From the NCBI GenBank assembly GCA_963727015.1, contig CAVSEV010000015.1:372001-436000 (forward strand): a DNA stretch of 64,000 nucleotides. The letters are read 5' to 3'. The stretch is from DATFVJ01 sp963727015 (GTDB lineage: Bacteria > Actinomycetota > Actinomycetes > Streptosporangiales > Streptosporangiaceae). The notes beneath the pieces were generated by a model, which had not been told where the DNA came from, did not search any database, and saw only the letters and a program-made list of their open reading frames with translations. This document shows, in pieces, positions 1 through 7,006 of this stretch; the stretch's first letter is position 1, and each line of letters opens with the position of its first letter. The position numbers and the translations under genes are program-made.

Positions 1-390
1 GCCGCCCTGCATGTGCCCGGCGCCGGTGATGACCAGATGCGCGTCATTCGGCAGCAGCCGCACCGTGGTCGCCGCAGGAATGCTGATCGCCGTCACGGTC
101 TTAGTCGTCACGCCCTGACCCGTGGGCGCGCGGAAGGCTACCGTGCCGCCGACGCTTGTGCGCGCCGCCACCAGGCGGTCGGGTGCGCCGTCGTTGCGGA
201 TGTCGAGGAACGCGACGGTCGTGTGGGGTGACGCTGCGGCGGGAAGCGGAACGTAGGCGCTGGTCACCGCGAGTGTGGCCGCGGCGGTAACGCCGGCCCT
301 GGCAGTGCAGCCCGCGACGGCGGCGGTCAGCGCGCATACGGCCGCGACCGCCGCCGCCCACCGCCGCATAGCCCGCGGCCACCTCGTCAT
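1..390 (-). CDS. PCu(A)C-like secreted lipoprotein, 3' part outside window
   Basis: The reverse strand is open from an ATG at 388-390 to the window edge, giving the first 130 residues. Residues 1-28 form a lipoprotein signal: Arg-rich start, Ala/Val core, and lipobox AVAGC with Cys28. The mature part looks like the PCu(A)C periplasmic copper chaperone fold: a strand AFLDIRNDGAPDRL followed by ISIPAATTVRLLPNDAHLVI, matching the family's 'IPAGGTVxLxPGGxHxM' region. Known for the family: Cu(I) is held by His and Met residues and passed to cytochrome oxidase. Odd here: the usual H-x-M is H-L-V and no earlier His/Met pair is visible, so copper binding is doubtful. Family assignment is from memory of the pattern. 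Confidence 0.6.
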   Translation of the reverse strand, partial: MTRWPRAMRRWAAAVAAVCALTAAVAGCTARAGVTAAATLAVTSAYVPLPAAASPHTTVAFLDIRNDGAPDRLVAARTSVGGTVAFRAPTGQGVTTKTVTAISIPAATTVRLLPNDAHLVITGAGHMQGG

Positions 391-475
391 CCGCTATCCC
401 ATCATCGTCCGCGATTCATTCCTCATCCGATGTTCTCACGCCGGCGGTCCGGCAGGCACAGCGCCTAGGCGGCCG

Positions 476-632
476 CACCCGCCAGCCAGCACCGCACCGC
501 GCCGGCAGCCAGCCAGCCGCACCCGCCAGCCAGCACGCACCCGCCAGCCAGCACCGCACCAGCCAGCCACCACCGCACCCGCCAGCCAGCCACCACCGCA
601 CCCGCCAGCCACCACCGCACCCGCCAGCCCAC
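476..632. repeat. Low-complexity CCGCCAGCCA-type tandem repeat
   Basis: The unit CGCACCCGCCAGCCAGC and shorter variants recur about ten times across roughly 155 bp between the divergent lipoprotein and acyl-CoA synthetase genes. Open frames across it (Trp/Gly-rich on the minus strand) are by-products of the repeat. The rest of 391-833 holds no gene that I can support; it should carry the promoters of both flanking genes. Confidence 0.75.
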
Positions 633-833
633 CTGACGCTGGCGGCCGGCGAAACGGTCGGCGGGGGTCTTAGGGACCTTGACGGGACCATAGGCCCGTT
701 GACCACGTCGCAAGGGCCTGCTCAAAGTGGGAGAAAAGACCATCATCAGCCGACCGGCTGACGCACTGGAACAACCAGCCGACAGGCCAAGCTCCCGCCC
801 GTGAGCGTGACCAAGGCACAGGGAGGGGCCCCG

Positions 834-2330
834 ATGACGAATCTGGCCGTAAATCTCGAGCAGACCGCGGCACGTTACCCGGACCGGATCGCAGTGCGCC
901 TGGACGAGCAGGTGCTGACCTACCGTGAGCTGGACGACAAGAGCGCCAGGGCAGCGTCCTGGTTGCTTGGCCGCGGGATCGCGCCAGGCGATCGGGTCGG
1001 CCTCATGCTCCCGAACGTGCCGGAGTTCGTGATCCTCTACTACGGGATCCTGCGCGCCGGCGCCATCGTCGTCCCGATGAACCCGCTGCTCAAGGCCCGC
1101 GAGGTCGAGTACTACCTGAACGACTCGCAGACGTCGCTAGCGCTCGCCTGGCATGGGATCGCAGAAGAGGCTGGCGAGGGCGCCAAGCGCGCCGGAACCG
1201 ACTTTGCCGGCATCGAGACAGAAGCACTGGCCGCGACGCTTGGCGGCTGCGAGCCCGCGACCGCGTTCGCGCACAAGGAGCCGTCCGACACCGCGGTCAT
1301 CATCTACACCTCGGGCACGACAGGTCAGCCTAAGGGCGCCGAACTCACCCACAGCAACCTGGAGACCAACGTCGAGGTCACCAGCGGCACGCTGCTGTAC
1401 CTGCGGCCCGATGACGTGATGTTCGGCGCGCTGCCCCTCTTCCACTCCTACGGGCAGACCATCGCAATGAACTGCGCGATCGCCGGCGGTGCGTGCCTGA
1501 CTCTGATCACGCGTTTCGAGCCGGTCCATGCGCTGGAGATCATCAAACGCGACCAGGTGACCGTCCTGCCAGGCGTCCCCACGATGTACGCGGCAATCCT
1601 GCACTACGCGGGGGGCAGCGCGGGCGACGTGGCCAGCCTGCGGCTATGCGTCTCCGGCGGCGCGGCAATGCCGGTCGAGCTGCTGCGCGCCTTCGAGAAG
1701 GCGTTCGACTGCATGATTCTCGAGGGCTATGGCCTGTCGGAGACCTCCCCGGTGGCCTCCTTCAACCACCCGGACCGCGCTCGCAAGCCCGGCACCATCG
1801 GCCAGGCGATCTCCGGCGTCGAGATGCGAGTCCAGGACAACGACGGCAAGCCGGTACCGCGGGGCGAGGTGGGCGAGATCGCGATCCGGGGCGACAACAT
1901 CATGAAGGGTTACTGGCAGCGCCCGAACGAAACCGCGGAGGCGATAGTCGACGGCTGGTTCCGCACCGGTGACCTCGGCCGCGAGGACGGGGAGGGCTAC
2001 TTCTCGATCGTCGACCGCAAGAAGGACATGATCCTGCGCGGCGGGTTCAACGTTTACCCGCGCGAAGTCGAGGAGGTCCTCTACGAGCACCCGGCCGTTG
2101 CGGAGGCCGCGGTGATCGGCATCACCGACGACATGCTCGGCGAGGAGGTCGCCGCGGTGGTGGTGCTCAAGCCCGGCGCGTCCGCGACCCCGGAAGAACT
2201 GCGCGAACACGTGAAGAACCAGCTCGCCGCGTACAAGTACCCGCGCTCCGTCTGGATAGTGCCCGAACTGCCGCACGGTGACACCGGCAAGATCCTCAAG
2301 CGCGCTATTGTCGTACCGCCGCGACCATAG
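834..2330 (+). CDS. Long-chain acyl-CoA synthetase / AMP-dependent ligase
   Basis: A 498-residue ANL-superfamily enzyme that adenylates a carboxylic acid with ATP and transfers it to CoA. Motifs in order: the P-loop YTSGTTGQPKG (about residue 157), GYGLSETSP (about 297), GWFRTGDLG (about 373) with the following DRKKDMILRGGFNVYPREVE hinge, and the C-terminal catalytic lysine in GDTGKILKRAI (about 485). The length is normal for fatty-acyl-CoA ligases. ATG 834 is preferred over GTG 801 because GGGAGGGG lies about 8 nt upstream of it. It stands alone with no beta-oxidation neighbours, so the substrate chain length cannot be told from context. Confidence 0.92.
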   Translation: MTNLAVNLEQTAARYPDRIAVRLDEQVLTYRELDDKSARAASWLLGRGIAPGDRVGLMLPNVPEFVILYYGILRAGAIVVPMNPLLKAREVEYYLNDSQTSLALAWHGIAEEAGEGAKRAGTDFAGIETEALAATLGGCEPATAFAHKEPSDTAVIIYTSGTTGQPKGAELTHSNLETNVEVTSGTLLYLRPDDVMFGALPLFHSYGQTIAMNCAIAGGACLTLITRFEPVHALEIIKRDQVTVLPGVPTMYAAILHYAGGSAGDVASLRLCVSGGAAMPVELLRAFEKAFDCMILEGYGLSETSPVASFNHPDRARKPGTIGQAISGVEMRVQDNDGKPVPRGEVGEIAIRGDNIMKGYWQRPNETAEAIVDGWFRTGDLGREDGEGYFSIVDRKKDMILRGGFNVYPREVEEVLYEHPAVAEAAVIGITDDMLGEEVAAVVVLKPGASATPEELREHVKNQLAAYKYPRSVWIVPELPHGDTGKILKRAIVVPPRP

Positions 2331-2654
2331 GCGCGGCGCGAGGCGCGCACGGTCCAGGATGGTGACTGGTGCGGGCCGCGGACGCGGGAACTGATCCATA
2401 ACGGCTGCGCGGGCTGCGTCCATGCCGAAGCCGTGGCGCAATTGCTGGGGTCAGGACGTGTCCCGCGGATCTCTGGCGGCGCGAAGGCGCCGTCCGCGAC
2501 CCCAGGCGGGCGAGGGGGTCGTGGACGGCACTGTCGTCGTCGCCGATAGCTCCACTATCGGCTCCTTCTCCGCCTTGCCGGTCGCCGCCTGGATCACCGC
2601 CCGCACCCACCGAGATCTACGAGGCACGCCCTAGCTGCGGGGGCAGGCGGCCCC
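2331..2654. other. Intergenic, nothing recognised
   Basis: 324 bp between the ends of the convergent acyl-CoA synthetase and the minus-strand gene at 2655-3194. The open frames here have no recognisable composition or start signals. I see no strong hairpin with a T-run. Confidence 0.5.
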
Positions 2655-3194
2655 CTACAGCCAGCCGGCGCGCGCGCCGGTGAGCGGCTCGCCGGTTGGC
2701 GGCGTGCCGAGCTCACCGGCTCGCACCTTCCCGAGCAGCCGTTCGGTCGCGCCGACGACTTCCTCAACGCTGCCACGGAGGCTCTCGGCGTCCCGGGAAA
2801 TCGTCTCGTCGACGGGAACGCCGGCCCGCTCGAGTACCCCTTCGAGGTCAGCGAGCTGAGCGCCGAGCCACTCGAGCGGATTCGCCGTCAGTTCCCTGGC
2901 GAAGACCCGGCTGCCGGGTTCCCAGCCGCGGAAGGCCGGGTGATGGTGGGTCCTGTCGAAGCTGCGTGGTGGACCGGCCACCGATTCGAGCAGGTCAACC
3001 CGCCAGATCGGCTGGCCGACCTCGATCGGCTGCGCTGAGTAGATCGAGCCCTTGAGCTCGCCACGGTCGAGCATCCGGACTTCGAGCCGGACGCCGCGCT
3101 CGGCGCCCTCCTGGCCCTTGCCCGGATTCGGATCGACAAAGTACAGGTCGCTCACCACGACGCCGATCCGCTCGAAGCCAAACGCATAGAGCAT
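2655..3194 (-). CDS. Conserved hypothetical protein, 179 aa
   Basis: Not assigned to a named family. AGGAGGGCTC sits just upstream of ATG 3192-3194, a strong ribosome site that fixes the start. The protein is soluble, acidic and without a signal peptide: a beta-type N-terminal half (about residues 1-85, with LYAFGFERIGVVVSDLYFVD and a conserved-looking DRTHHHP), then an alpha-helical C-terminal half (about 100-165) with regular Leu/Val spacing. Codon use matches neighbouring genes, so it is likely real. It is convergent with the acyl-CoA synthetase and divergent from the ABC operon. Confidence 0.75.
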   Translation of the reverse strand: MLYAFGFERIGVVVSDLYFVDPNPGKGQEGAERGVRLEVRMLDRGELKGSIYSAQPIEVGQPIWRVDLLESVAGPPRSFDRTHHHPAFRGWEPGSRVFARELTANPLEWLGAQLADLEGVLERAGVPVDETISRDAESLRGSVEEVVGATERLLGKVRAGELGTPPTGEPLTGARAGWL

Positions 3195-3453
3195 GCCTGA
3201 GCCCTCCTACGATCACTTTGCTGCAGGTTCCTGACGGCTGCTTCGGCCGCGTCGCTGGCGTCGGTGCCCACGCTTCCTTCCTGCGAGTGCGCTGTCAACG
3301 AGCCGGCCGAAGGCCCGGCGGGCCGCTACCTCTCAAGCCAGACAGTTGTCCCCATTGGTCTAGACATGTGGCAGCTGGCTGGAGCCCGCGCCCGCGGCGT
3401 GATGTAATCTACGTTGGCGACTCATTTAATCGGAAATGAACGGAGTCCACTGC

Positions 3454-4581
3454 ATGCGGACCTCTCTCACCTCCGTAGCGGCCAAGAAAGCAGCGGCCAA
3501 GAAAGTCGCGGTCAAGAAAGTCGCGGCCAAGAAAAGAGCCGTCAAGGTCCTGGGTATTGCCGCAGCGGCCCTTGCCGCGGCGAGTGTCGTCGCAGGTTGC
3601 GGCTCGTCGTCGGCGGCCTCTAGCGGCAGCAGCAGCAGCCCGGTGACGCTCCATCTCGGTTACCTGACGAACATCACTCACGCCACCGCGCTCGTCGGGG
3701 TCCAAAACGGCATCTTCGCCAAGGACCTCGGCACCGGGGTCACGCTGAAGACCGAGACCTACAACGCGGGCCCCGACGAGGTCACGGCGCTATTCTCCGG
3801 CGCACTCGACGCCGCTTACATCGGCCCGGGCCCGGCGATCAACGCCTGGCAGAAGTCGCAGGGCCAGGCGATCCGGATCATCTCGGGCGCGGCCTCAGGC
3901 GGCGCCTCGCTCGTGGTTAGGAAGGGCATCACGTCGGTGCCGGCCCTCAAGGGCAAGACGCTCGCCACCCCGCAGCTCGGCAACACGCAGGATGTGGCGC
4001 TGCGGTACTACCTGCTGCAGCACGGGCTGAAGACGGACACCCAAGGCGGCGGCGACGTGCACATCAAGCCGCAGACGAACTCGATCACCGTGCAGGAGTT
4101 CAAGTCGGGCCAGATCGACGGCGGCTGGCTGCCCGAGCCGTACGCGACTCAACTCGTGCAGGCCGGCGGGACCAAGCTGGTCGACGAGCGCAGCCTGTGG
4201 CCAAACGGGCAGTTCGCCACCACCCTGCTCGTCGTGCGGACAGCATTCCTGCAGCAGCATGCAGCCGTCGTCGCCAAGCTCCTGAAGGGCCAGGTCGACG
4301 CGAACGCCTACATCAACAAGGATCCCGCTGCCGCGCAGGCGGCTGCCAACGCCGAGCTGACCGCGATCACAGGCAAGGGCCTCAAGGCCAAGGTGATGAG
4401 CGCCGCATTCAAGGAGATCACCTTCACCAACGATCCGATCGCCTCGTCGCTGCAGACGGGCGCGCAGCACGCGGAGAAGGTCGGGCTGCTCAAGCCGGTC
4501 AACCTCAGCGGGATATTCGTCCTCGCCCCGCTCAATAAGGTGCTGGCCGCGGCTGGAGAGCCCGCGGTGTCGTCATCGTGA
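3454..4581 (+). CDS. ABC transporter substrate-binding lipoprotein (SsuA/TauA/NMT1-like) with Lys-rich N-terminus
   Basis: A 375-residue extracellular solute-binding lipoprotein of the nitrate/sulfonate/taurine class. After the lipobox VVAGC (about residue 47) come HLGYLTNITHATALVGVQNGIF, typical of the first lobe, then a GALDAAYIGPGPAINA segment and a GGWLPEPYA segment typical of the ligand cleft. ATG 3454 is chosen because GGAG lies 8 nt upstream; ATG 3436 is the alternative. The odd part is the leader: before the hydrophobic core are four KK pairs in an Ala/Val background, encoded by a 15-bp repeat (about 3478-3540). This gives an extremely basic, over-long signal n-region reminiscent of histone H1 tails. 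First gene of a three-gene operon; the ATPase start overlaps its stop. Confidence 0.88.
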   Translation: MRTSLTSVAAKKAAAKKVAVKKVAAKKRAVKVLGIAAAALAAASVVAGCGSSSAASSGSSSSPVTLHLGYLTNITHATALVGVQNGIFAKDLGTGVTLKTETYNAGPDEVTALFSGALDAAYIGPGPAINAWQKSQGQAIRIISGAASGGASLVVRKGITSVPALKGKTLATPQLGNTQDVALRYYLLQHGLKTDTQGGGDVHIKPQTNSITVQEFKSGQIDGGWLPEPYATQLVQAGGTKLVDERSLWPNGQFATTLLVVRTAFLQQHAAVVAKLLKGQVDANAYINKDPAAAQAAANAELTAITGKGLKAKVMSAAFKEITFTNDPIASSLQTGAQHAEKVGLLKPVNLSGIFVLAPLNKVLAAAGEPAVSSS

Positions 4582-5390
4582 GCATGGCCGGACCGCGCGA
4601 GGCGGCAGTCAAGCAACGCGGGAACTCGGCCGCGCGGATCGCGCCGGACGGCAGTGCGGTCCGGCTGTCTGATATGTCGAAGGTGTATGGGCGGGGCAGC
4701 GGGGCTCTGCTCGCGCTCGACCGGGTGTCGCTGAGCGCGAGCAGAGGCGAGTTCGTTTGCCTGCTCGGCGCCTCCGGCTGCGGCAAGAGCACCCTGCTGT
4801 CCATCGTCACCGGCCTCGATGAGGCGTCGGCGGGCACGGTCGAGGTGGCTGGCCGCAGCACCCTGATGTTCCAGGAGCCCGCCCTGTTTCCCTGGCTCAC
4901 CGCGGGACGCAACGTCGAGCTCGGCCTGCGCGGCGGATCGATGCCGGCGAAGCAGCGGCGCGAGCGCGCCGACGAGCTACTCGCGGCAGTGCACCTGGCC
5001 GGGCTCGGTGGCAAGCGGCCGCATGAGCTGTCCGGCGGGATGCGGCAGCGGGTGGCGCTCGCCCGCGCGCTCGCCCAGGACGTGGACGTGCTCGCCATGG
5101 ATGAGCCATTCGGCGCGCTCGACGCGATGACGCGTGACCTCTTGCACGACGAGCTCGAGCGGATCTGGCTGGAGCGCGGCCTGACCGTGCTGTTCGTGAC
5201 GCACAACGTGCGTGAGGCGGTCCGGCTGGGTGACAAGGTGGTGCTGCTGAGCAGCCGCCCGGGCACGGTGATCGAGGAATATCCGGTAGACGCGCCACGC
5301 CCGCGCCTGATCGATTCGCCCGAGGTGTCCGGGCTGGCCGCCAAGATTACCGAACGGCTTCGCGAGGAGGTAACGCGTCATGGCGGTTGA
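4578..5390 (+). CDS. ABC transporter ATPase (SsuB/TauB-like)
   Basis: A 270-residue cytoplasmic ATPase driving the neighbouring permease. It has Walker A GASGCGKST (about residue 63), a Q-loop in FQEPALFPW, signature LSGGMRQRVALARAL (about 152), Walker B VLAMDEPFGALDAMTR, and an H-loop in VTHNVREAV. The FxEPxLFPW and DEPFGALD wording is typical of the nitrate/sulfonate/taurine group. GTG 4578 overlaps the binding-protein stop as GTGA, so translation is coupled. An in-frame ATG at 4584 is possible. The exact substrate cannot be read from the sequence. Confidence 0.9.
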   Translation: MSMAGPREAAVKQRGNSAARIAPDGSAVRLSDMSKVYGRGSGALLALDRVSLSASRGEFVCLLGASGCGKSTLLSIVTGLDEASAGTVEVAGRSTLMFQEPALFPWLTAGRNVELGLRGGSMPAKQRRERADELLAAVHLAGLGGKRPHELSGGMRQRVALARALAQDVDVLAMDEPFGALDAMTRDLLHDELERIWLERGLTVLFVTHNVREAVRLGDKVVLLSSRPGTVIEEYPVDAPRPRLIDSPEVSGLAAKITERLREEVTRHGG

Positions 5391-6240
5391 CACGCTCGCC
5401 GGGCTCGATGTCCTCCAGGGAGCCAGGGACGCGGGTCCAGGCGCGGGGCGCGCCGCCCGGGTATGGTCAGCGACGTGGCCGAAGCTGCTCGCGCTCGGCC
5501 TGGTGGTCGCGGTGTGGCAGCTCGTCGTCTGGTCAGGCTGGAGGCCGACGTACGTGCTGCCGGGCCCGCGGGCGGCGTTCGGGGAACTGTGGGACGAGGC
5601 GCACCACGCTGTGCTGTGGAAGGCCATCGCGATTACGATGCGCCGCGCCGTGACCGGCTTCGCGTTCGCCGTGGTGATCGGGTCGGCCATTGGGCTGGCC
5701 GTGTCACGGTTCCGCGTGCTGCGCGCTGCCATCGGCTCACTGATCACGGGTGTCCAGACGATGCCCTCGATCGCCTGGTTTCCCCTCGCGATCCTGGTTT
5801 TCCAGCCCAACGAAACCGCGATCTTCTTCGTCGTCGTGCTTGGTGCCGCGCCGTCCATCGCGAACGGCCTGATCTCGGGGGTCGACTACACGCCTCCGCT
5901 GCTGCTGCGGGCGGGTAAGGTTCTCGGCCTCCGCGGCCTGGCCCTGTACAGGCATGTGATCGTGCCAGCCTCGCTGCCTGCCTTCGTTGGTGGGCTCAAG
6001 CAGGGCTGGGCATTCGCCTGGCGCAGCCTGATGGCGGGTGAATTGCTCGTCCTCATCGCGCACGAGCCGTCCATCGGCGTGCTGCTCGAAAATGACCAGA
6101 ACACCAGCTCGGCGCAGGCGGTGATCGCGATCATGATTGTCATCATCGTGATCGGGATGGCCGTGGATTCATTGTTCGGTGCGGTCGACCGCGGAATCCG
6201 CCACCGTAGGGGCATTACCGCCAGCAGCGCCGCCGGATAG
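5380..6240 (+). CDS. ABC transporter permease (SsuC/TauC-like)
   Basis: A 286-residue inner-membrane permease with about six hydrophobic segments. The region from about 180 carries the EAA-loop equivalent (RAGKVLGLRGLALYRHVIVP), which contacts the ATPase. ATG 5380 overlaps the ATPase end by 11 bp, with GAGGAGG just upstream, so the three genes form one translationally coupled operon. The N-terminal ~30 residues precede the first membrane span (KLLALGLVVAVWQLVVW). Downstream the stop region is slightly duplicated (CGCCGCCGGATA twice at about 6228-6251). Confidence 0.9.
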   Translation: MAVDTLAGLDVLQGARDAGPGAGRAARVWSATWPKLLALGLVVAVWQLVVWSGWRPTYVLPGPRAAFGELWDEAHHAVLWKAIAITMRRAVTGFAFAVVIGSAIGLAVSRFRVLRAAIGSLITGVQTMPSIAWFPLAILVFQPNETAIFFVVVLGAAPSIANGLISGVDYTPPLLLRAGKVLGLRGLALYRHVIVPASLPAFVGGLKQGWAFAWRSLMAGELLVLIAHEPSIGVLLENDQNTSSAQAVIAIMIVIIVIGMAVDSLFGAVDRGIRHRRGITASSAAG

Positions 6241-6494
6241 CGCCGCCGGATACGCGACCATTGCACGGCCCCGCCTTAAGCTTGCTATTTAGCCTCTGCT
6301 GTCCCGCTTGTCACGGATGGCCGGTTTTGTCCGGTGTGTCACAGTGACAAGAGGGCGGCCACCTCGTGATCATCTTCGGGTTCTACCAGGAGCTCAAAAT
6401 GGAGGCGGTGGCCGTGGCAATCGGTATCACGTGGCAGGGAGGACGCCGAGCCCGCAGGCGAGGCCGCGGCCGGAGGCGGGAGGCCCCTGGAGCG

Positions 6495-6700
6495 GCTGGG
6501 GCCTTCCGCGGCGAGGTGTACAGGTGCCTCAGCAGGCGCGGGGATGCGCCGTTCGAGCTGTCCGCCGCGACGCTGTGCGCGCACGGGCCGGTGCGGACGC
6601 TGGCAGGGTTATCCCTGGCCCGGAGCAGCTGCGCGGCCATGGCGCACTATAGGACGCGATGAATGCCGGCCGGGTCGATATCGCGCGTGAGGGCGCCATC
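6495..6700 (+). pseudogene. Transposase N-terminal scrap (frameshifted)
   Basis: Reads AFRGEVYRCLSRRGDAPFEL and then AATLCAHGPVRTLAGLSL. After a frame change it continues PEQLRGHGALxDAMNAGRVD, with an in-frame TAG at the x. From memory this is the N-terminal signature of a common actinobacterial DDE transposase family (FRxxxYxCLxxRxDALFEL ... GPVxSLxELSLxPEHRRGHGALYDALNxGRVD). Only about 70 residues remain, with a frameshift and a stop, and no catalytic domain follows. It marks an old insertion between the ABC operon and the kinase-like gene. Confidence 0.5.
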
Positions 6701-6804
6701 CGTTGCGAATGTTGCCATCGCTGCGCATGTTGCCATCCATGTGCGGGGTTGCCATCGGTGCGCGGCGTCGCCATCGGTGCGCGAGGTTGGCCATCCGTGC
6801 GCCG
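6696..6804. repeat. About 5.7 copies of a 19-bp imperfect tandem repeat
   Basis: Units begin CCATC and end near GTTG: 6696-6714, 6715-6732, 6733-6751, 6752-6770, 6771-6790, then a partial unit. Consensus is roughly CCATCGGTGCGCGGTGTTG. The period (18-20) is not a multiple of three, and the array starts where the transposase scrap ends. Confidence 0.7.
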
Positions 6805-6942
6805 TGCGCCAGCCGCGCACCCTCACTGAGCGTGTGCCCCGATGGGCACATCTGGAATTTGCCAATTGGTGATGTGACGATGCCTGACGGCCGAGGCGCG
6901 GCAGCATAGCATCAGATCGCGGGACAAAGGGCCCTTCCGCTG

Positions 6943-6966
6943 TACCCAAGGAGCTTTTTTTGGGTA
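6943..6966 (+). promoter_or_regulatory. Inverted repeat TACCCAA / TTGGGTA upstream of kinase-like gene
   Basis: A perfect 7-bp stem around a 10-nt loop that contains most of a seven-T run, 41 nt upstream of the start codon at 7007. It could be a 5'-leader hairpin or an operator. The T-run lies inside the loop, so it is not a classical terminator. Confidence 0.4.
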
Positions 6967-7006
6967 TGGGGGGGAAGGTGGTGGCATCGCCATACGGAGG
7001 CTGGTC

